Origin: Vitellaria paradoxa | Taxonomy: Eukaryota > Streptophyta > Magnoliopsida > Ericales > Sapotaceae | Length of the DNA stretch: 64,000 nt | NCBI GenBank assembly: GCA_019916065.1 | Contig: CM034238.1 | Span: forward strand, 5,296,199 to 5,360,198 | Reading direction: 5' to 3' | In this document: positions 33,240 through 45,639 of the stretch, piece by piece | How the letters are laid out: each line of letters starts with the position of its first letter | How positions within the stretch are numbered: position 1 is the first letter of the stretch | Program-made: the position numbers and the translations under genes | Notes under the pieces: generated by a model | The model's database searches: none | Told to the model about the DNA's origin: nothing | The model's input: only the letters and a program-made list of their open reading frames with translations

Positions 33240-35739
33240 TGTAACACCCTGATTTTTCATAACCTGGGAATGAAGTGGAAGAATCATACACGACATATGC
33301 TAAAATATCCATTACCCTAATCAGAGTCACACCACTACCTTGGAGCAAACATCCATAATATATAATAATAATTTTTGTGATTACACTAAGGGCCGATTGG
33401 ATGGTGCTAAAATTTTAGAGGGATAAGTTTTAGAGGGGGTATAAGATAAGAGGGGATATTATTTTTAGAGGGTTGGCTCACATTGATGTGATGTTTATGA
33501 AGGGGGATAACTTTTGACTTGGTTTGGATGTTTTATAAATAAGAGAATGTGAATGATGATAAAAAGAGTCAAATGACTCTTTTGCCCTTGTGATGTCCCA
33601 AACTTGGTTACCCATTAAATTAAATATTAAATTGTAAAACCCACTCTATTTAATTATTTTTGGACAATTTGAAGTTATATTATTTATTTCATTGAAAATT
33701 TAATTTTTTAAAAATTTATTTAAAAAACTTTTTTTTAAATATGTACTTTTGAATAGTTGGTTATTATCTAATTTTTTTAATTATGTTTTTTTTGACTTGT
33801 TGGCTTATCTATTATTTTTTTATTAGCATTATATTTATTTTAATCAAGTTAACAATACCATTAACGAAGGTTAAAAACGTCAAAAATTTATCCACTTGAA
33901 GGGGGATAATTTTTAGCTACCCTAGCTAAAAATTATCCCCCTGCGGGGGCTAAATTTAATACCATGCAAAATCAAAATCGGGGAAGAGAGGAGGCATTTC
34001 GGCTGCCAAACCAAGCAAAAAAAGTGGGGCCCACGGGTAAAATTTATGCCCCCGTGCTTTAGCCGCATCCAATCGGGCTGTAAAAGTAATTAATAATAAC
34101 TAAACCTTAGCGTAACCGGACAACAGTGCTCCAACTACAACTTCAACAAATAATAGGGAGTTAGGCTTCAAAGCCTTTAGAACCATATCAAATAAATCCC
34201 CAAATTAATAATATTATAGTTCTGAATAATATTACAGCAACGAAAAAGTAACTCTAATAATAGCCCACCAAATTCACAGGTCCATGACCTGCAAAAGAAT
34301 CTGTAGGGACGTGAGCACTAATCCACGTGTGCCCACGATGCATAATAAATACCATATATGATATGCACACAATAATCGGATTACCAATAATTTCATATCA
34401 ATAACTCATAAACTCCAAGTCATTGCGTATTTCAACATCAAAACATATATCAATATACATCTCAAAAATGATCCAATTGTTATCTTTCATTCATCTCTTT
34501 GCCATCATATTACAATTATCACTGTCATGGGATAAATACTATACAATATCGTCGTTTACCGGTCCGGACCCGATGGCCACGAGTAGCCAGATATTATCAT
34601 CGTTGTAGGCTACTAATCTACTGACATGAATACCAACCCCTGCGCAGGTTTAGGGTTTTGCAACTTAAGGGTAATCTCTGTATCCTTCCTATTTTTCAGT
34701 ATCTACAGCCACGCAATCACAACATCGTTCATATTTCCTTTATCTCTATTATTATCATCTTAATAAAACAGTTCGTTAGAATCAATCAACAACATCATAT
34801 CATCACTTTCATAATCATTCTCTATTAATAAAATAAATCACTCAAACATTCCAAAATTGAGCATTCTCAATTACACATTTTCCATGCACATAACTATAAA
34901 TTGTCAAATTGCAACTTCAGAGACAAAATTGTAATTTTGCATAACTTTAAGGGCAAAATCATAATTTTCAAAAAGCCCTGGGGCCACTTTGTATTTATTC
35001 CAAACTTTAGGGGTCACTACGTAATTACCCAAAACTTTGGGGGGGTCAATTTGCAATATTTCAATAAGTTTGGGGTCAAACTGAAATTTTGTAAAACCTT
35101 TGGGGTCAAATTGTAATTATATAAAAACTATTAGGGCTAAAGGAAAATTTTGGAAACTTTCATGGAATATGCTTTGGCATATTCTCTTCTACAATTCTTT
35201 CTAGTTCCAGTGAACTCCATTTTTTTGTAGTGATATTTTGGTGTTTTGGTTTAGACAGAATTCACACAATATAGTCTAAATTTAATTACATTCATACAAA
35301 ATGATCACATAAAAGTTTATCAAAATATTTTCATATCACATATATGTAAATAAAATACATTAAATCTCTACCTCAAATTTGGAGAAAATTGAAGAAACCC
35401 CAACACTTTAAAATTTCGCTTCTTCGCATCTCTCATCTTAGACCGAATTATCACGATCCGACATCACTACGATGATCACAACGTCAAAAATACCAAAATC
35501 CCGTTATTCCTGAACCTAAATCCTCATTTTTTTTCTCTTCTTTTTTTTTTTCAATTTTCTCATTCTCTCGGTTTTCTTTTCCCAATACACAAAACACACA
35601 CACACCCACCTACCCACACACACATATATATGTGTGTGTTATACTTGGTAACCAAGTAAAGCAAAGGAAACTTCCAGGTAAGTTCAACAAGTTTTTTTTT
35701 TATTTAATATTAAAATTTTAAACTTTTTGGGTTATTACA
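33240..35739. mobile_element. Solo LTR nested in the CACTA element
   Basis: The 2.5-kb block starts TGTAACACCCTG and ends GGGTTATTACA, giving LTR-type TG...CA ends. The flanks ATTAT (33235-33239) and ATTAC (35740-35744) match at 4 of 5 bases, and the CACTA subterminal motifs resume on both sides. The interior has loose tandem phrases such as ACTTTGGGGGGGTCAA and GGGGTCAAACTG (34920-35150), common in plant Ty3/gypsy LTRs. No gag-pol is present, so it is a solo LTR left by recombination. Confidence 0.75.
33390..34080. mobile_element. TIR element nested within the solo LTR
   Basis: The left end GGGCCGATTGGATGGTGCTA pairs with the reverse complement of the right end, AGCCCGATTGGATGCGGCTA. It contains the perfect 19-bp-arm hairpin at 33901-33941. 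No ORF is present and target duplications are unclear. This is the third nesting level: TIR element in LTR in CACTA. Confidence 0.7.
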
Positions 35740-36253
35740 ATTACTTACCGGAAAAACCAAGCTATTTGGCGCGAAGGTATTAGCGACCCTTTTGGTATAT
35801 TAGCGACTGCTTTAAGCGGTCGCTAATACATAGTTTAATATTTTTTTTATAAACGAAACTTCATAATTTATTATAATAAAATGTCAATAATTTTTTTTAC
35901 AAATCGAATTATTTAAATTATCTATTTAATAATAATTTATTATTTATTTATAATAATTATTTATTTAATAGTTGCTAATTATTTATAATAACTATTATAT
36001 TTTATTATTTATGTATAAATATTTATATTAAATTAAATTTAATTATATTTTATTAATTTGCACATGGAACTAAATAATTTTTTCATAAAATCAATTAAAA
36101 AAAAACATGACTCCTAATTATGATTATATATACAAACACAATATCAAATTAGATTACAATCAAAACAAAATTTTATTATATGTAAATGTTCAAAATACAA
36201 AAACTAAAATATATATAAATATACTAATCAAAATATATATAAATGGATCCTAA

Positions 36254-38150
36254 TCATCCTAATCCAGTCCAAGAGGGCCATTCGCCATCGTCTGGGTCCT
36301 ACAATGAAATAATAACGAAATTAGAAAATGATAGAAAGACATGAATATATAAATTTATAAAATTTTAAAGAGTAATAGTAATGAAAAATAAAATTTTTAA
36401 CTTGAGAAGGAGGATGAGGTGGATGGCTCTGACTCTGAGAGAAGCGCTTCTCCATCTCAGCCATCATCTCGGCCCGAAGTGATGCCTCTCGTGCATCCAT
36501 CTCAGCTCGAAAAGTCTGAAGCAAATCCTGGTCGCGACGTCTAGCCTGAGAAAATGACTCTGGTCGTGCGACGGATCGGCGTGGAATACCCGCGCCCTGT
36601 GTAAGCATGTATCCATGACTATCACGCCCGACAATGAAGAAAAATATCTCATCCCTCCTCTCCTCAGACTAATATGTTATGTATTTAAATAACATATTAT
36701 GTAGTTTCAATGTTTAAGTTCTTTACTTTTCACACCAAAACAACTTGTAAAGTCTTCCTTGAGTTTTGGAAGGTTGACTTAGAAGCTGCACTCTCAGTAG
36801 TGATAATGTGTAATCTTCAAACTCCAAGCCAGTCAGTCTCATTGGCTTGCAAAGAAAAAGGGAATGGAAAATGATAGCCTACCTTAATTTATGATCAGAA
36901 TTTGCAAATAGAATAATTTCATAATGGTACTTTTTATAATATAAAATTTAAAAATAATATTATTTACTAAAAATAAAAATTATATACATTTTTAAATTAT
37001 ATAATATTATAAAAAATAAAAATTACATATACTCTAAATCAATTAATTTGCCTCCCATCAAACGAATCATGTATAAGTTATTGTTTTTGTAAAAAGTATG
37101 ACATTTTTTTATGTAAGACTTTCATGTTTAGAAATTTTTGGTAATTTTTATATGTTTAAATAATATACCTAAAATTTGTCAAAATAAATAGATTTTATCT
37201 CTCATAGTATATTTTACCAATATATTCATTAAAGAAAGATAGGCATTTTATTTTATTTTATATTTTTAAATCACTTTTTTTTTGTGAACTCTCATATTTG
37301 GAAATATTTTTTTGTAATCTTTTATTAATTTAAATAATATACCTAAAAATTACCCAAATAAAAAAAAATTTCTAATCTATCCCGCATATTTTTACCAATC
37401 TACCCAATTAAAAAGAATACAAATCAGATAAGCAATCTTTTTATATTGATAAATTTTAGGTATGTTATTTAAATACATAACATATTAGCTCCCGCTGGTA
37501 AAATATCTCATTATTTAAATACGAATCAACAAGCTTAGCTCCCGCTAGTAAAATCCTACGGAGTAACTACAGTAGCATGTCAAACGACGTATCCGATTAG
37601 TGATTCAATGCCTTCAAATGTAACAGTTCAACGATGAATGACAATTTACTGAATTCCTGACATCCAGGGTATAATTTTGTCTACGCATCGTTGAGTATTT
37701 CAAAATATCTCAAGAACTCATCATCCGCACCCGATCGGGGACTAGTTCCACCCGTCAGATTAATACCAGCACCATTGTCTTCATGTGTCAATCCACATAC
37801 GATATCAGCTAGCATCGCGAGCATTAGATTAGCTTCCTCTGTAGCCTCGGCCTCCACCTCAACGGTTTCTTCCGAATGAGAGGCGGTATACTCTTCCCCA
37901 TGGAGAGTCCAGAATTTATATTGCTTCAAGAACCCATTACGGATCAGATGCTCTCTGACAACCTCCCGTGTATAGTAATAACGGTTAGCACACTTTCTGC
38001 AAGGACAACTAATGTATTCACTGGGAAACCCACTAGTGAATACAATAAACTGATTAATCCCCTCCATATACTCCGGGGACATCCTATTCGGCAAATCAAT
38101 CCAACTCTTATCTATCTCGCTTAGAGTGTCTGTGGAGTCCCAAAAGGATA
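36254..38150 (-). pseudogene. Remnant CACTA transposase gene (transposase-associated domain and Ptta/En/Spm tail)
   Basis: On the - strand, about 38126-37681 reads IDKSWIDLPNRMSPEYMEGI, then CPCRKCANRY and IRNGFLKQYKFWTLHGE, the N-terminal transposase-associated domain of TNP2-like CACTA transposases. It then stops at 37681. Farther on, 36668-36402 (after acceptor ATATTAG) reads SEERRDEIFFFIVGRDSHGY then FRAEMDAREASLRAEMMAEM, and 36298-36254 reads DPDDGEWPSWTGLG and a stop, matching the C-terminal tail of Ptta/En/Spm-type ORFs. The catalytic middle that should join them is absent, replaced by about 1 kb of AT-rich DNA. The first Met is also not in place. Confidence 0.8.
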
Positions 38151-39409
38151 AAATGTTATTACTATAAAAAGTAGTGCCATATGCAAAACACCTAGTCTTA
38201 CAATTTACCTCCTCATTACAAGGTGGTTGGTCCTATCCTATTCGAGAATGCACGATCCAACTTGCACTTAACAACTCAATGCCTTTGTCCCCTAATTAGA
38301 TAAAATTTCGGCAGCATGTCCGCGTGGTTCTTCAAGTACACGACACACAGATGACAATTCGAGAATCGCGTACGTTAATCCCCGCACGTTCATCGAAAGG
38401 ACAACGAACCTGGTCAAAGACCTAATCCGTTGTCTAAGGATGACCAAACAGGTGGCATACGAGATTCTCAAACGGGTCTAAGTTTCACTAATGTATGCAA
38501 ATGAATAAAATAAAATAGTTCTCAATGTCTGTTTATTTTCTAACTTAGAATAAAGTATTTACAAAGATATTGGATTTGGCTCAGGCAAGATTAGGGGTTT
38601 ACTTTTAATTAGTAATTGAACTAATTAAATATTATTAATTAACTACTGCTGTTTGTCTAATTAATTACTATATTATTCGGTAAATTACCTAAAAATAATA
38701 TTATAATATTATTATTTGACCTAATTTACTTATCGTATTCGTATTGGATTGGACTGGGCCCAAGAAAAATATTAGATTGGGCCTGAGCAAGATTAAGGAT
38801 TTAGTTTTGGATTGGGCCCAATGATTAGAGTTAATTATTGTTATTCAAAAAAATAACACTTAAATAAACTATCCGAAGATCAAATATACAACAAATAAAA
38901 TAATATGATACAAATTAAATAAATTAGCAATAGATATTACGAACAATTTAATATTTGCTCATTATAACATAAATTAAATTATGATTTCAAATAATAAAAG
39001 TATTTTCAATCATTTGAGTAACCAGTCATTACAATATTAATTGAAACAATCTAATTTGACCTAAATTAATTATATTATCAATATTCTAATTCGTTATTTA
39101 ATATTTTAACTAATATTAATATTTAATGAACCAAAAAATTATAATTTAATATTATTATTTACCTAATCTTACTATTTTTAGTATTATTGTTTAATTCAAA
39201 ATATATAAATTAACAACAAATATTACGATATTAATATTTTTTAGTATTAATGTTTCCTATCTATGCTACTTCTTATTTAATATTTTTCATAATATTAATA
39301 GATTATATTTTCTTATTAGAACTTAATTTTAATTTATATTTTTAATGAACCAATAAGTTTTAATTTAATATTAATAATATAATTTAATTTCCTTAAGATA
39401 AGTTAATGT

Positions 39410-40470
39410 ATTATAACTTAATTTTAATTTATATATTTAATGAACTTACAAGTTATAATTTAATATTAATATTTACTTAATTTTTATATTTTTAATATTA
39501 TTATCTAACATTATAAATATCATAATATAATTTAATTTCCATAAGGAAAGTTAATCAATTTATTTTTAAAAATTATACATTTATGTATTTATAATTCCAA
39601 ATATTTTACTTTAATATTGTTCATATTTAAAATTAACTTCTTAATTGTTTAATCATTACTTCAAAAGCAAATCATATTGAATATTATTTTTCATGTTTTT
39701 ATATTTTTAAATATGATAATTATTTCACTCAATGATAATAATATATATAATTTATTAAAGTAAAATTATTTAATAAATTATATTTTCTTACAAAGAGCTA
39801 ATTTCAATTCATAGTTACCGAAATTTAATTAATTTCGGTAACGTAATAACATTAATTAATTTCCTTAACGTAATGTTAATTAATTTTAATATAATAATAT
39901 AATTAATTTATTTTAAAAATTTATAATATAATTTAATTTCATTAAGGTCACGTTAATTAATTTTTTTCATGATTGTTTTAATAAATGATAATAATATATA
40001 CAAATTATTTAATAAATTATATTATCTTATTGGAACTTAATTTTAATTTATATTTTTAATGAAGCTATAAGTTTTAATTTAATATTAATATTTACTCAAT
40101 TTTCATATTTTTAATATTATTGTCTAACATTATAAATATCATAATATAATTTAATTTCCTTAAAGTAAGTTAATCAATTTATTTTTAAAAATTATACATT
40201 TATGTATTTATAATTCCAAATATCTTACTTTAATATTGTTCATATTTAAAATTAATTTCTTACTTGTTTAATCATTACTTCAAAAGCAAATCATATTAAA
40301 TATTATTTTTCATATTTTTATATTTTTAAATTAAAAAAAATTAAGCACTCACTCTTTTATTATTTTTGATAATTATTTCACTCAATGATAATAATATATA
40401 TAATTTATTAAATAAATTTATTTAATAAATTATATTTTCTTACAAAGAGCTAATTTCAATTCACATTTTT
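39410..40470. repeat. About 620-bp direct duplication inside the CACTA element
   Basis: AACTTAATTTTAATTTATAT at 39415 recurs at 40034 (619 bp), and the copies stay alignable through ATTCCAAATAT, ACTTCAAAAGCAAATC and the ending CAAAGAGCTAATTTC (39791 and 40443). The second copy carries an about 33-bp insertion. It is AT-rich and non-coding. Confidence 0.8.
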
Positions 40471-42304
40471 AAATTTAGAAAAAATAAACATTCACTCTTT
40501 TATAATTTCAAAAAATTATATTTCAATCAATATATTTTTACTTTTTTTAATACTGATTTTTAATACTTAATTTTATTATTTTTAATACCTACTTTAAAAT
40601 TTTAAATTTATAAATAATTTTAAGCTTAATTTAATAAAACATTCGCTCCGTTCAACAAAATTACATTTCTCTTTTTAAAACTATGTTCATAATTATTTTA
40701 ACCAATATTTTATCGCCTTTCACTCATACTTAATTAAATTTATTTTTATAGTTAGTTTAATAAATGATAATAAAAGATATAAATTGACAAAAAAGTCAAA
40801 TCTTTATTTAGTCTAATTATTTTTTTTTAAAATTTAAATCTTTATTTAGTCTCCTAAAGTTATATGACATCTCCTAAAGTTTCCTTGAATTCGAAACTTT
40901 TCAAAAAGAATAGTTATTTATCACTTTTTAAGTTTTTCAAAATTCAAACTATATTAAAAAAATTTAAAAAGTAAGATATATGTCGTAACTCTAAAAAATC
41001 CCCATTAAAGTAATATTTTAATTTAAATTTATTTCAAATTTTTCTCTCCAAAAATATTTCTCATTCACTAAATTTTTCTTCTAAAATCTCTTTTTTTCCC
41101 TCCAACATACCAATTTTTATAAAATAAATTTAAAAAATAGAAAAATTAAAAAAATTAAAAAAACAGCAAGTAAAAAAATAGAAAAAAATCGAAAAAAACA
41201 GCAAATTAAAAAAAATTTTGACAGTAAAAAAAACAGCAAGATACATAAAAAAAATATTACATAGTAAAAAAAAATTTTGACAGTAACATTGCAATAATAT
41301 TACAATCCACAACCAACAATTAAAAAAAATTCCCAATCAACAGCATATATATGAAATAAACAAATTAATGAGTAACTAAAATAAAAAAAAAAACAAACAA
41401 TAATATATATATGCATGCATGGATGAATCATCAAACCCCAGCCACAAAAACAAAAAACAAAAAATTATTTACATTAATCTAATAATAAACATGAAAAATA
41501 CAGAAAAAAAAATTCAAACTAAAAAAAACAAACCCAAACCTGGTGTAGTGGTCTTCAACCTCCAAAAAAACTCTAATGCACAAAAAAAAAAAAAAAAAAA
41601 AAATTAGTGTGCAAGAAAGAGAGTGTGCAAGAGAGAGATAGAGACATAGAGAGAGAGAGAGCTAGAGAAGGAGAGCATTACCGGCCGGCTGGCGACGGCG
41701 GCAAGGGTGGTTCCGGCGACGGCAACGGGGAGGAGAGAGAGGCAGGGGGAAGAGAGGAAAGAGCGCGGGGGAGGGAGAGGAAAAAGAGAAGGGCGTTCTG
41801 CCCGATATAATCAGAATATTAGCAACGGCTTGCGACCGCTTGTAGTGGTTGCTAGTTGTAGCGGTCGCTATAAGAGTATTAGCGACCGCTAAAAGCGGTT
41901 GCCCAAATTTTCTCGTCACTGATACCTTGCCGCACCGTATTGGCGACGGCAGTAATAGTGACCGCCCAAAGCAGTCGCTAATACTTTTATAGCGACCACC
42001 TGAAGCGGTCGCCCGAGTTTTTCACTCGTCGATTGGCCAATCTCTAGTAGTGTATATAGGCCTCGTTTGGTTTACAAACAAATAACAAAAAGACTTTATA
42101 AATCTCTGTTAACTTTATATCACATCAACTTTTTTTTCACTCCAAACACACCCATAGCGGGATAAATTTTTACAAATTTATTCTGCAAATTTTTATAAAA
42201 TTTAAATTTTCTACTTGTAACTTGAATTATGAGATTATAACCTCTACAAATTTATATTAATTTATACAACTTCAATCAGACATGAATTCGTCATCTTACA
42301 TTTA

Positions 42305-42964
42305 GGGTACGTTTGGTGTGGTAAAAAATAATAAAAAACAGCGAAAAATATAGTTTGGGAAAACTTTTAGCGTTTGGTATACATATCTCAAATTGTATTT
42401 TTTGGAGATGAACAATAGGATTCTTGTTCCAATAGATTGGATTTTCGCTTGGATGGTTTCAAAATTTTGTATCAGTCGCGACTTTTGTGTAGATCAAACC
42501 GGATTCGAAACGCCGCTAGCGTCGAAACAATTTACGATAGTACATTTGGACAAAAGTTGGTAGTGCCAAACTGTCAGAGCAGTTTATGGTGATCTATTTG
42601 AACATAAGTTGGCAGGGTCAAGTCGTCGAAACGGTTTGGTGCGAACCATTTGAACAGTATTGAACTATTATGTTTTATACTTTATTTTTCCATGCTAGCG
42701 TTTAAACGATTTCTATAATCCGTTCGAACAACTTCGAAAAAATTAGTCACAGTAGGTGTCATTCGGTAGTATTGGAGTCTGTGGTGAAAATAGTTAAAAA
42801 AAAAAAAATTTACTATTTGATTAACTGAATTCCAGTTATCCACTTTTTTTTAGAAGGTATTGAATATTTTTCAAAATATGAAAAATAAGAAAGTGTAAAA
42901 TATAATAAAAATTTTTAGAAATTTTCAGATATTTTCTGTAAATTTTGTTACACCAAACAGGCCC
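42305..42964. mobile_element. PIF/Harbinger-type MITE
   Basis: The ends are GGGTACGTTTGGTGT and, reverse-complemented, GGGCCTGTTTGGTGT. The 3-bp duplication TTA is at 42302-42304 and 42965-42967, the hallmark of PIF/Harbinger insertions. It lies 250 bp from the right end of the CACTA element. The interior has CG-containing phrases (GAAACGCCGCTAGCGTCGAAAC) but no ORF. Confidence 0.8.
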
Positions 42965-43189
42965 TTAATTACATTGCCGAGAAATGACGCACCAAGAAAT
43001 CTGAAATTGTTGTAGGTTTTTTTTTTAAACAGTCCTTGCTATCTATTTTTTCGCAATAAAAAAAAACCATATTATAGGGATTGTTTGCGGGCATAATTTT
43101 TAGAAAAAAATACCAATTTTTACTTCTTGAGTATTTGGTAAATAGCCACGTTTTGTCTTTTTCTATTCAGTTACAATAACTTCTTAACT

Positions 43190-43445
43190 GGCTATCCCAC
43201 ATCGGAATAGTTAAGGTACGTGTATTATCACATGTCCCTCACTTGGCTTTCCAACTTTTGAGTTGAAAAGTTGACTCGTGGGTTTTCCTTTGTAAAAAAA
43301 AAAAAAAACAAAATCCGTTTACGTGTGCGTGCATGCGCTGTCCAGTATTCCACTCTCCCTATGGCTTGCTTCGGTCAGTTTGGGCCTCCCCCTAAGGGGT
43401 TGTCGTGGGTAGGCTATCTCATATCGGGATAGTTAGGATGCGTGT
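43190..43445. repeat. Short direct repeats, possible TRIM or LTR scrap
   Basis: GGCTATCCCACATCGGAATA then GTTAAGGTACGTGTAT (about 43192) recurs as GGCTATCTCATATCGGGATA then GTTAGGATGCGTGTAT (about 43410). CCCACATCGG is a common opening of short plant LTRs. No primer-binding site is seen, so the class is open. Confidence 0.45.
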
Positions 43446-43782
43446 ATAATTTCTCAACTCAAAAGTTACCAAAAGTTGTCAAAAATTACTAAAAATTATA
43501 CCAAATTGCTAAAAATTAATATTTATTTTACCAAATGGGCCAAAAATTACAACTAGTAACTTTTGGTAAAAAAAATATTAAAATTACTAAAATTTAAACT
43601 TCTAAATGCTACCATAGAAAATTATAATAAATTAATTTCTTTTGGAATAAAGAGAAAAAGAAAAAAAGATCTTGACATTTATGTATACAACTAAGTCAGT
43701 CGTAAATTTTGACTGGAATAAATAATTTGGCAAAAATGGAACTATTATTCGTCTCTTTTTATCTATAATGAATATTTGTGCT

Positions 43783-45485
43783 TTACCCGCAGGCACAGTT
43801 TGTAGCAGGGGCGGCTGTGCTCTGATTTGAAGAAGCTTCTTCCATTTTCCTTAGCTTCACCTCGGTGAGGACATTTCTTGCCCACTGGGCAAAGAAGGTT
43901 TGGTTGTGTCCAATTTTGGCATTCTTATAAATTGACATGCAGCGACGATCGTCGTCTTCTCCGCTGTATGGGCAGCGAGGGTCGGTGTTGTTGGGGTCTC
44001 TCCAGGCGCCCTGGTGTTTCATGCCGGACCAACTGGCAATCCAGTGGTAGACGTACTGTCCTACTCCGGCGAGTTTGAGCCATCCTTTGGGGAAGAATTC
44101 CATCACGCTGCTGTTTCTGTCCATCAGGAACATGTTGGTTAGCTGAGCCCCGTGGGGTGACACCAATATGTCTGTCAAACTCATCAGCTTCACCTGCATA
44201 TATATATATATATATATATTATATGTGAAATGGAATGATGCTGGGATATTGTAATTCATCATAAACTAATCCTATCTAATTTCAAGGTATTTCAAAATTA
44301 TTAACTATGATTTTTTTATTAAAAAACAAGAAAAAGAAAAGTAATTACCTGTTCACAGAAGGTGAGATTGTTGGAATAAGCAACCATTAACCGGCAACCT
44401 TCAATCCTCCGACACTCCCTCTCGAAGATTCCGATCACCGCGGAATTATTCCTGAACGACCTCGCCCCAGTCCTCATGAACATGGTCATCCCAATCGCCG
44501 GCGGCGAGCTCCGGCCACCACCAACCTCCGTAACCCTGCTACTCACGTTACAGTACTCCCTGGCTTTGCACCTCATCAAATCATACACCTCCATCCTCTT
44601 CTGCCTCGACATCCCACCTTCATTGTGCCTCATCACCACCGCCTCCTCAAAACAAGCCGCTCCATCTTCTTTTTCCTCACCACCAACAACATGATCGAAC
44701 CTCTCAATCTCAACCGACCCACCAAAGGTAGCCTCCATTAAAGACCTCACCCATGGTCCCATCTTCGTCCTGAGCTCACCCCAGTGATATAGAACCCACT
44801 TAGAGGGCAATCTCGAACACCCACTCTTTATGTGCCACGCCACGAAAGGAACCATCGCTGACAAACCATGCCATATATTGTCGTAATTGTAGTGATTGTA
44901 TGAAACGAAAGTCAGGCCTTTCACGAGGGTGGAGTTGTAAGGTAGGAATTCGGGCCATGCCAGCGCGTAGGAGTTCCACGCGCCGTCGTGGGTGTCCTTC
45001 CCCTTGACGCATAGAAGCCTCCCGTTGGAGGCCTCTGAAGGGAAGTGCTGGTACTGGACCTCGCCTTCTTCGTGGGTGTCGTACGTGGAGCTCATGAACC
45101 AGGTGTGGCCTTGAAGGGCCGTTTGGGTGTAACGGAGGTCCTTCAACGGGAGAAACGTGACGGATCGCCGGAGTTTGGCAGCCATGGATTTGGTTTTGGC
45201 CTCTTGGGCGCAAACATTGAAGGTCTGGGCGGTTGTAGCGGTGTTGATGATGGTGTTCTTCCATTGGTGCGTGAATGGGAGAGGTCGAGGTGCGTGGGTT
45301 TGGAGGGATTGGATATGGAAGAGGATGAAGAGAGAGACGCAGGTGGCTAGGAGGATGAGAGAGTGTTTTGGTGAGTAGAAGGAGAGGCAACGTTGGGGGT
45401 GGTGGTGGTGGTCTTTGGGATTGTAGTCGTTGGTGGGGATTAATGTTGTCGGGTTTCTACTTACCTCAGACACTAGTCTCGTCAT
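43783..45485 (-). CDS. GT61-family glycosyltransferase, type II Golgi membrane protein, 2 exons
   Basis: Family 61 members transfer sugars in the Golgi (xylan arabinosyl-, xylosyl- or N-glycan xylosyltransferases); the exact acceptor cannot be read from sequence. This protein most resembles the Arabidopsis At3g57380/At3g10320 group. Exons: 45485-44349 and 44193-43783, joined in phase 0 at FCEQ/VKLM; 515 aa. A 40-residue N-terminus, with a His run, precedes a signal anchor at about 42-58 (SLILLATCVSLFILF). The lumenal domain has HYNYDNIWHGLSAMVPF, MFMRTGARSF and, in exon 2, SPHGAQLTNMFLMDRNSSVM and EFFPKGW, which are core GT61 motifs. It ends GHNQTFFAQWARNVLTEVK plus a tail. Several NxS/T sequons are present. 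A TA microsatellite sits at the intron acceptor. Confidence 0.94.
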
Positions 45486-45531
45486 GATGCCGATGATGAC
45501 GACGACGATAATGCTAGTCTAGTTCTCTCCA

Positions 45532-45630
45532 AGCTTCCTTTGGTGCCGAAGCTCTGAGTCTGAGGGCCTTGGATGGGCCTGCAAAATAATTTCATAAAAC
45601 GAATCACGAGGCTTTCAACCAAAAGAAATT
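45532..45630 (-). pseudogene. Fragment of an NPH3-like intron 3/exon 4 junction upstream of the GT61 gene
   Basis: This segment matches 23627-23705 of the NPH3-like gene on the same strand: GCTTCCTTTGGTG, CTCTGAG, TTGGATGGGCCTG, ATTTCATAAAACGAATCA and GCTTTCAACCA all recur in order, separated by small insertions. On the - strand it keeps the acceptor TTTTGCAG, then AHPRPSDSELRHQRK against [12 protein letters not shown] in the gene. It lies 47 bp before the GT61 start codon, so its acceptor could be used by the GT61 leader. No other NPH3 exon is found nearby. Confidence 0.8.
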
Positions 45631-45639
45631 ACACTAATT

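Larger units (their letters stand above)
32902..42052 (-). mobile_element. CACTA (En/Spm) DNA transposon, 9.15 kb, internally decayed
   Basis: The left end is CACTATTGAAAAATG and the right end, reverse-complemented, is CACTACTAGAGATTGGCC. The 3-bp duplication TAT is at 32899-32901 and 42053-42055. Both subterminal regions (32920-33239 continuing at 35750-35830, and 41815-42015) are packed with direct and inverted AGCGGTCGCTAA units, the kind of array bound by CACTA-encoded TNPA-like proteins. A decayed transposase reads on the - strand (36254-38150). A solo LTR (33240-35739) is nested in the left subterminal zone. An A/G-rich to GC-rich block at 41600-41810 may be the old promoter/leader. The transposase catalytic core is missing, so the element is non-autonomous. 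Confidence 0.93.

Noticed and set aside
33240..35739. Reading the TGTAACACCC...TTATTACA block as a Tourist/PIF element with TTA duplication
   Set aside because: The ends can be read that way (TTA on both sides), but the 2.5-kb size, TG...CA ends and LTR-like interior favour a solo LTR; this stays open.
41607..41919. Overlapping ORFs of 60-85 codons in the A/G- and GC-rich block
   Set aside because: They are low-complexity Arg/Glu/Gly or Pro/Ser readings of a purine-rich strand inside the CACTA end; no domain or splice logic.
44800..45390. 196-codon - strand ORF, Pro/His/Arg-rich
   Set aside because: It is a shifted-frame shadow of GT61 exon 1, which has family motifs and a signal anchor in the main frame.
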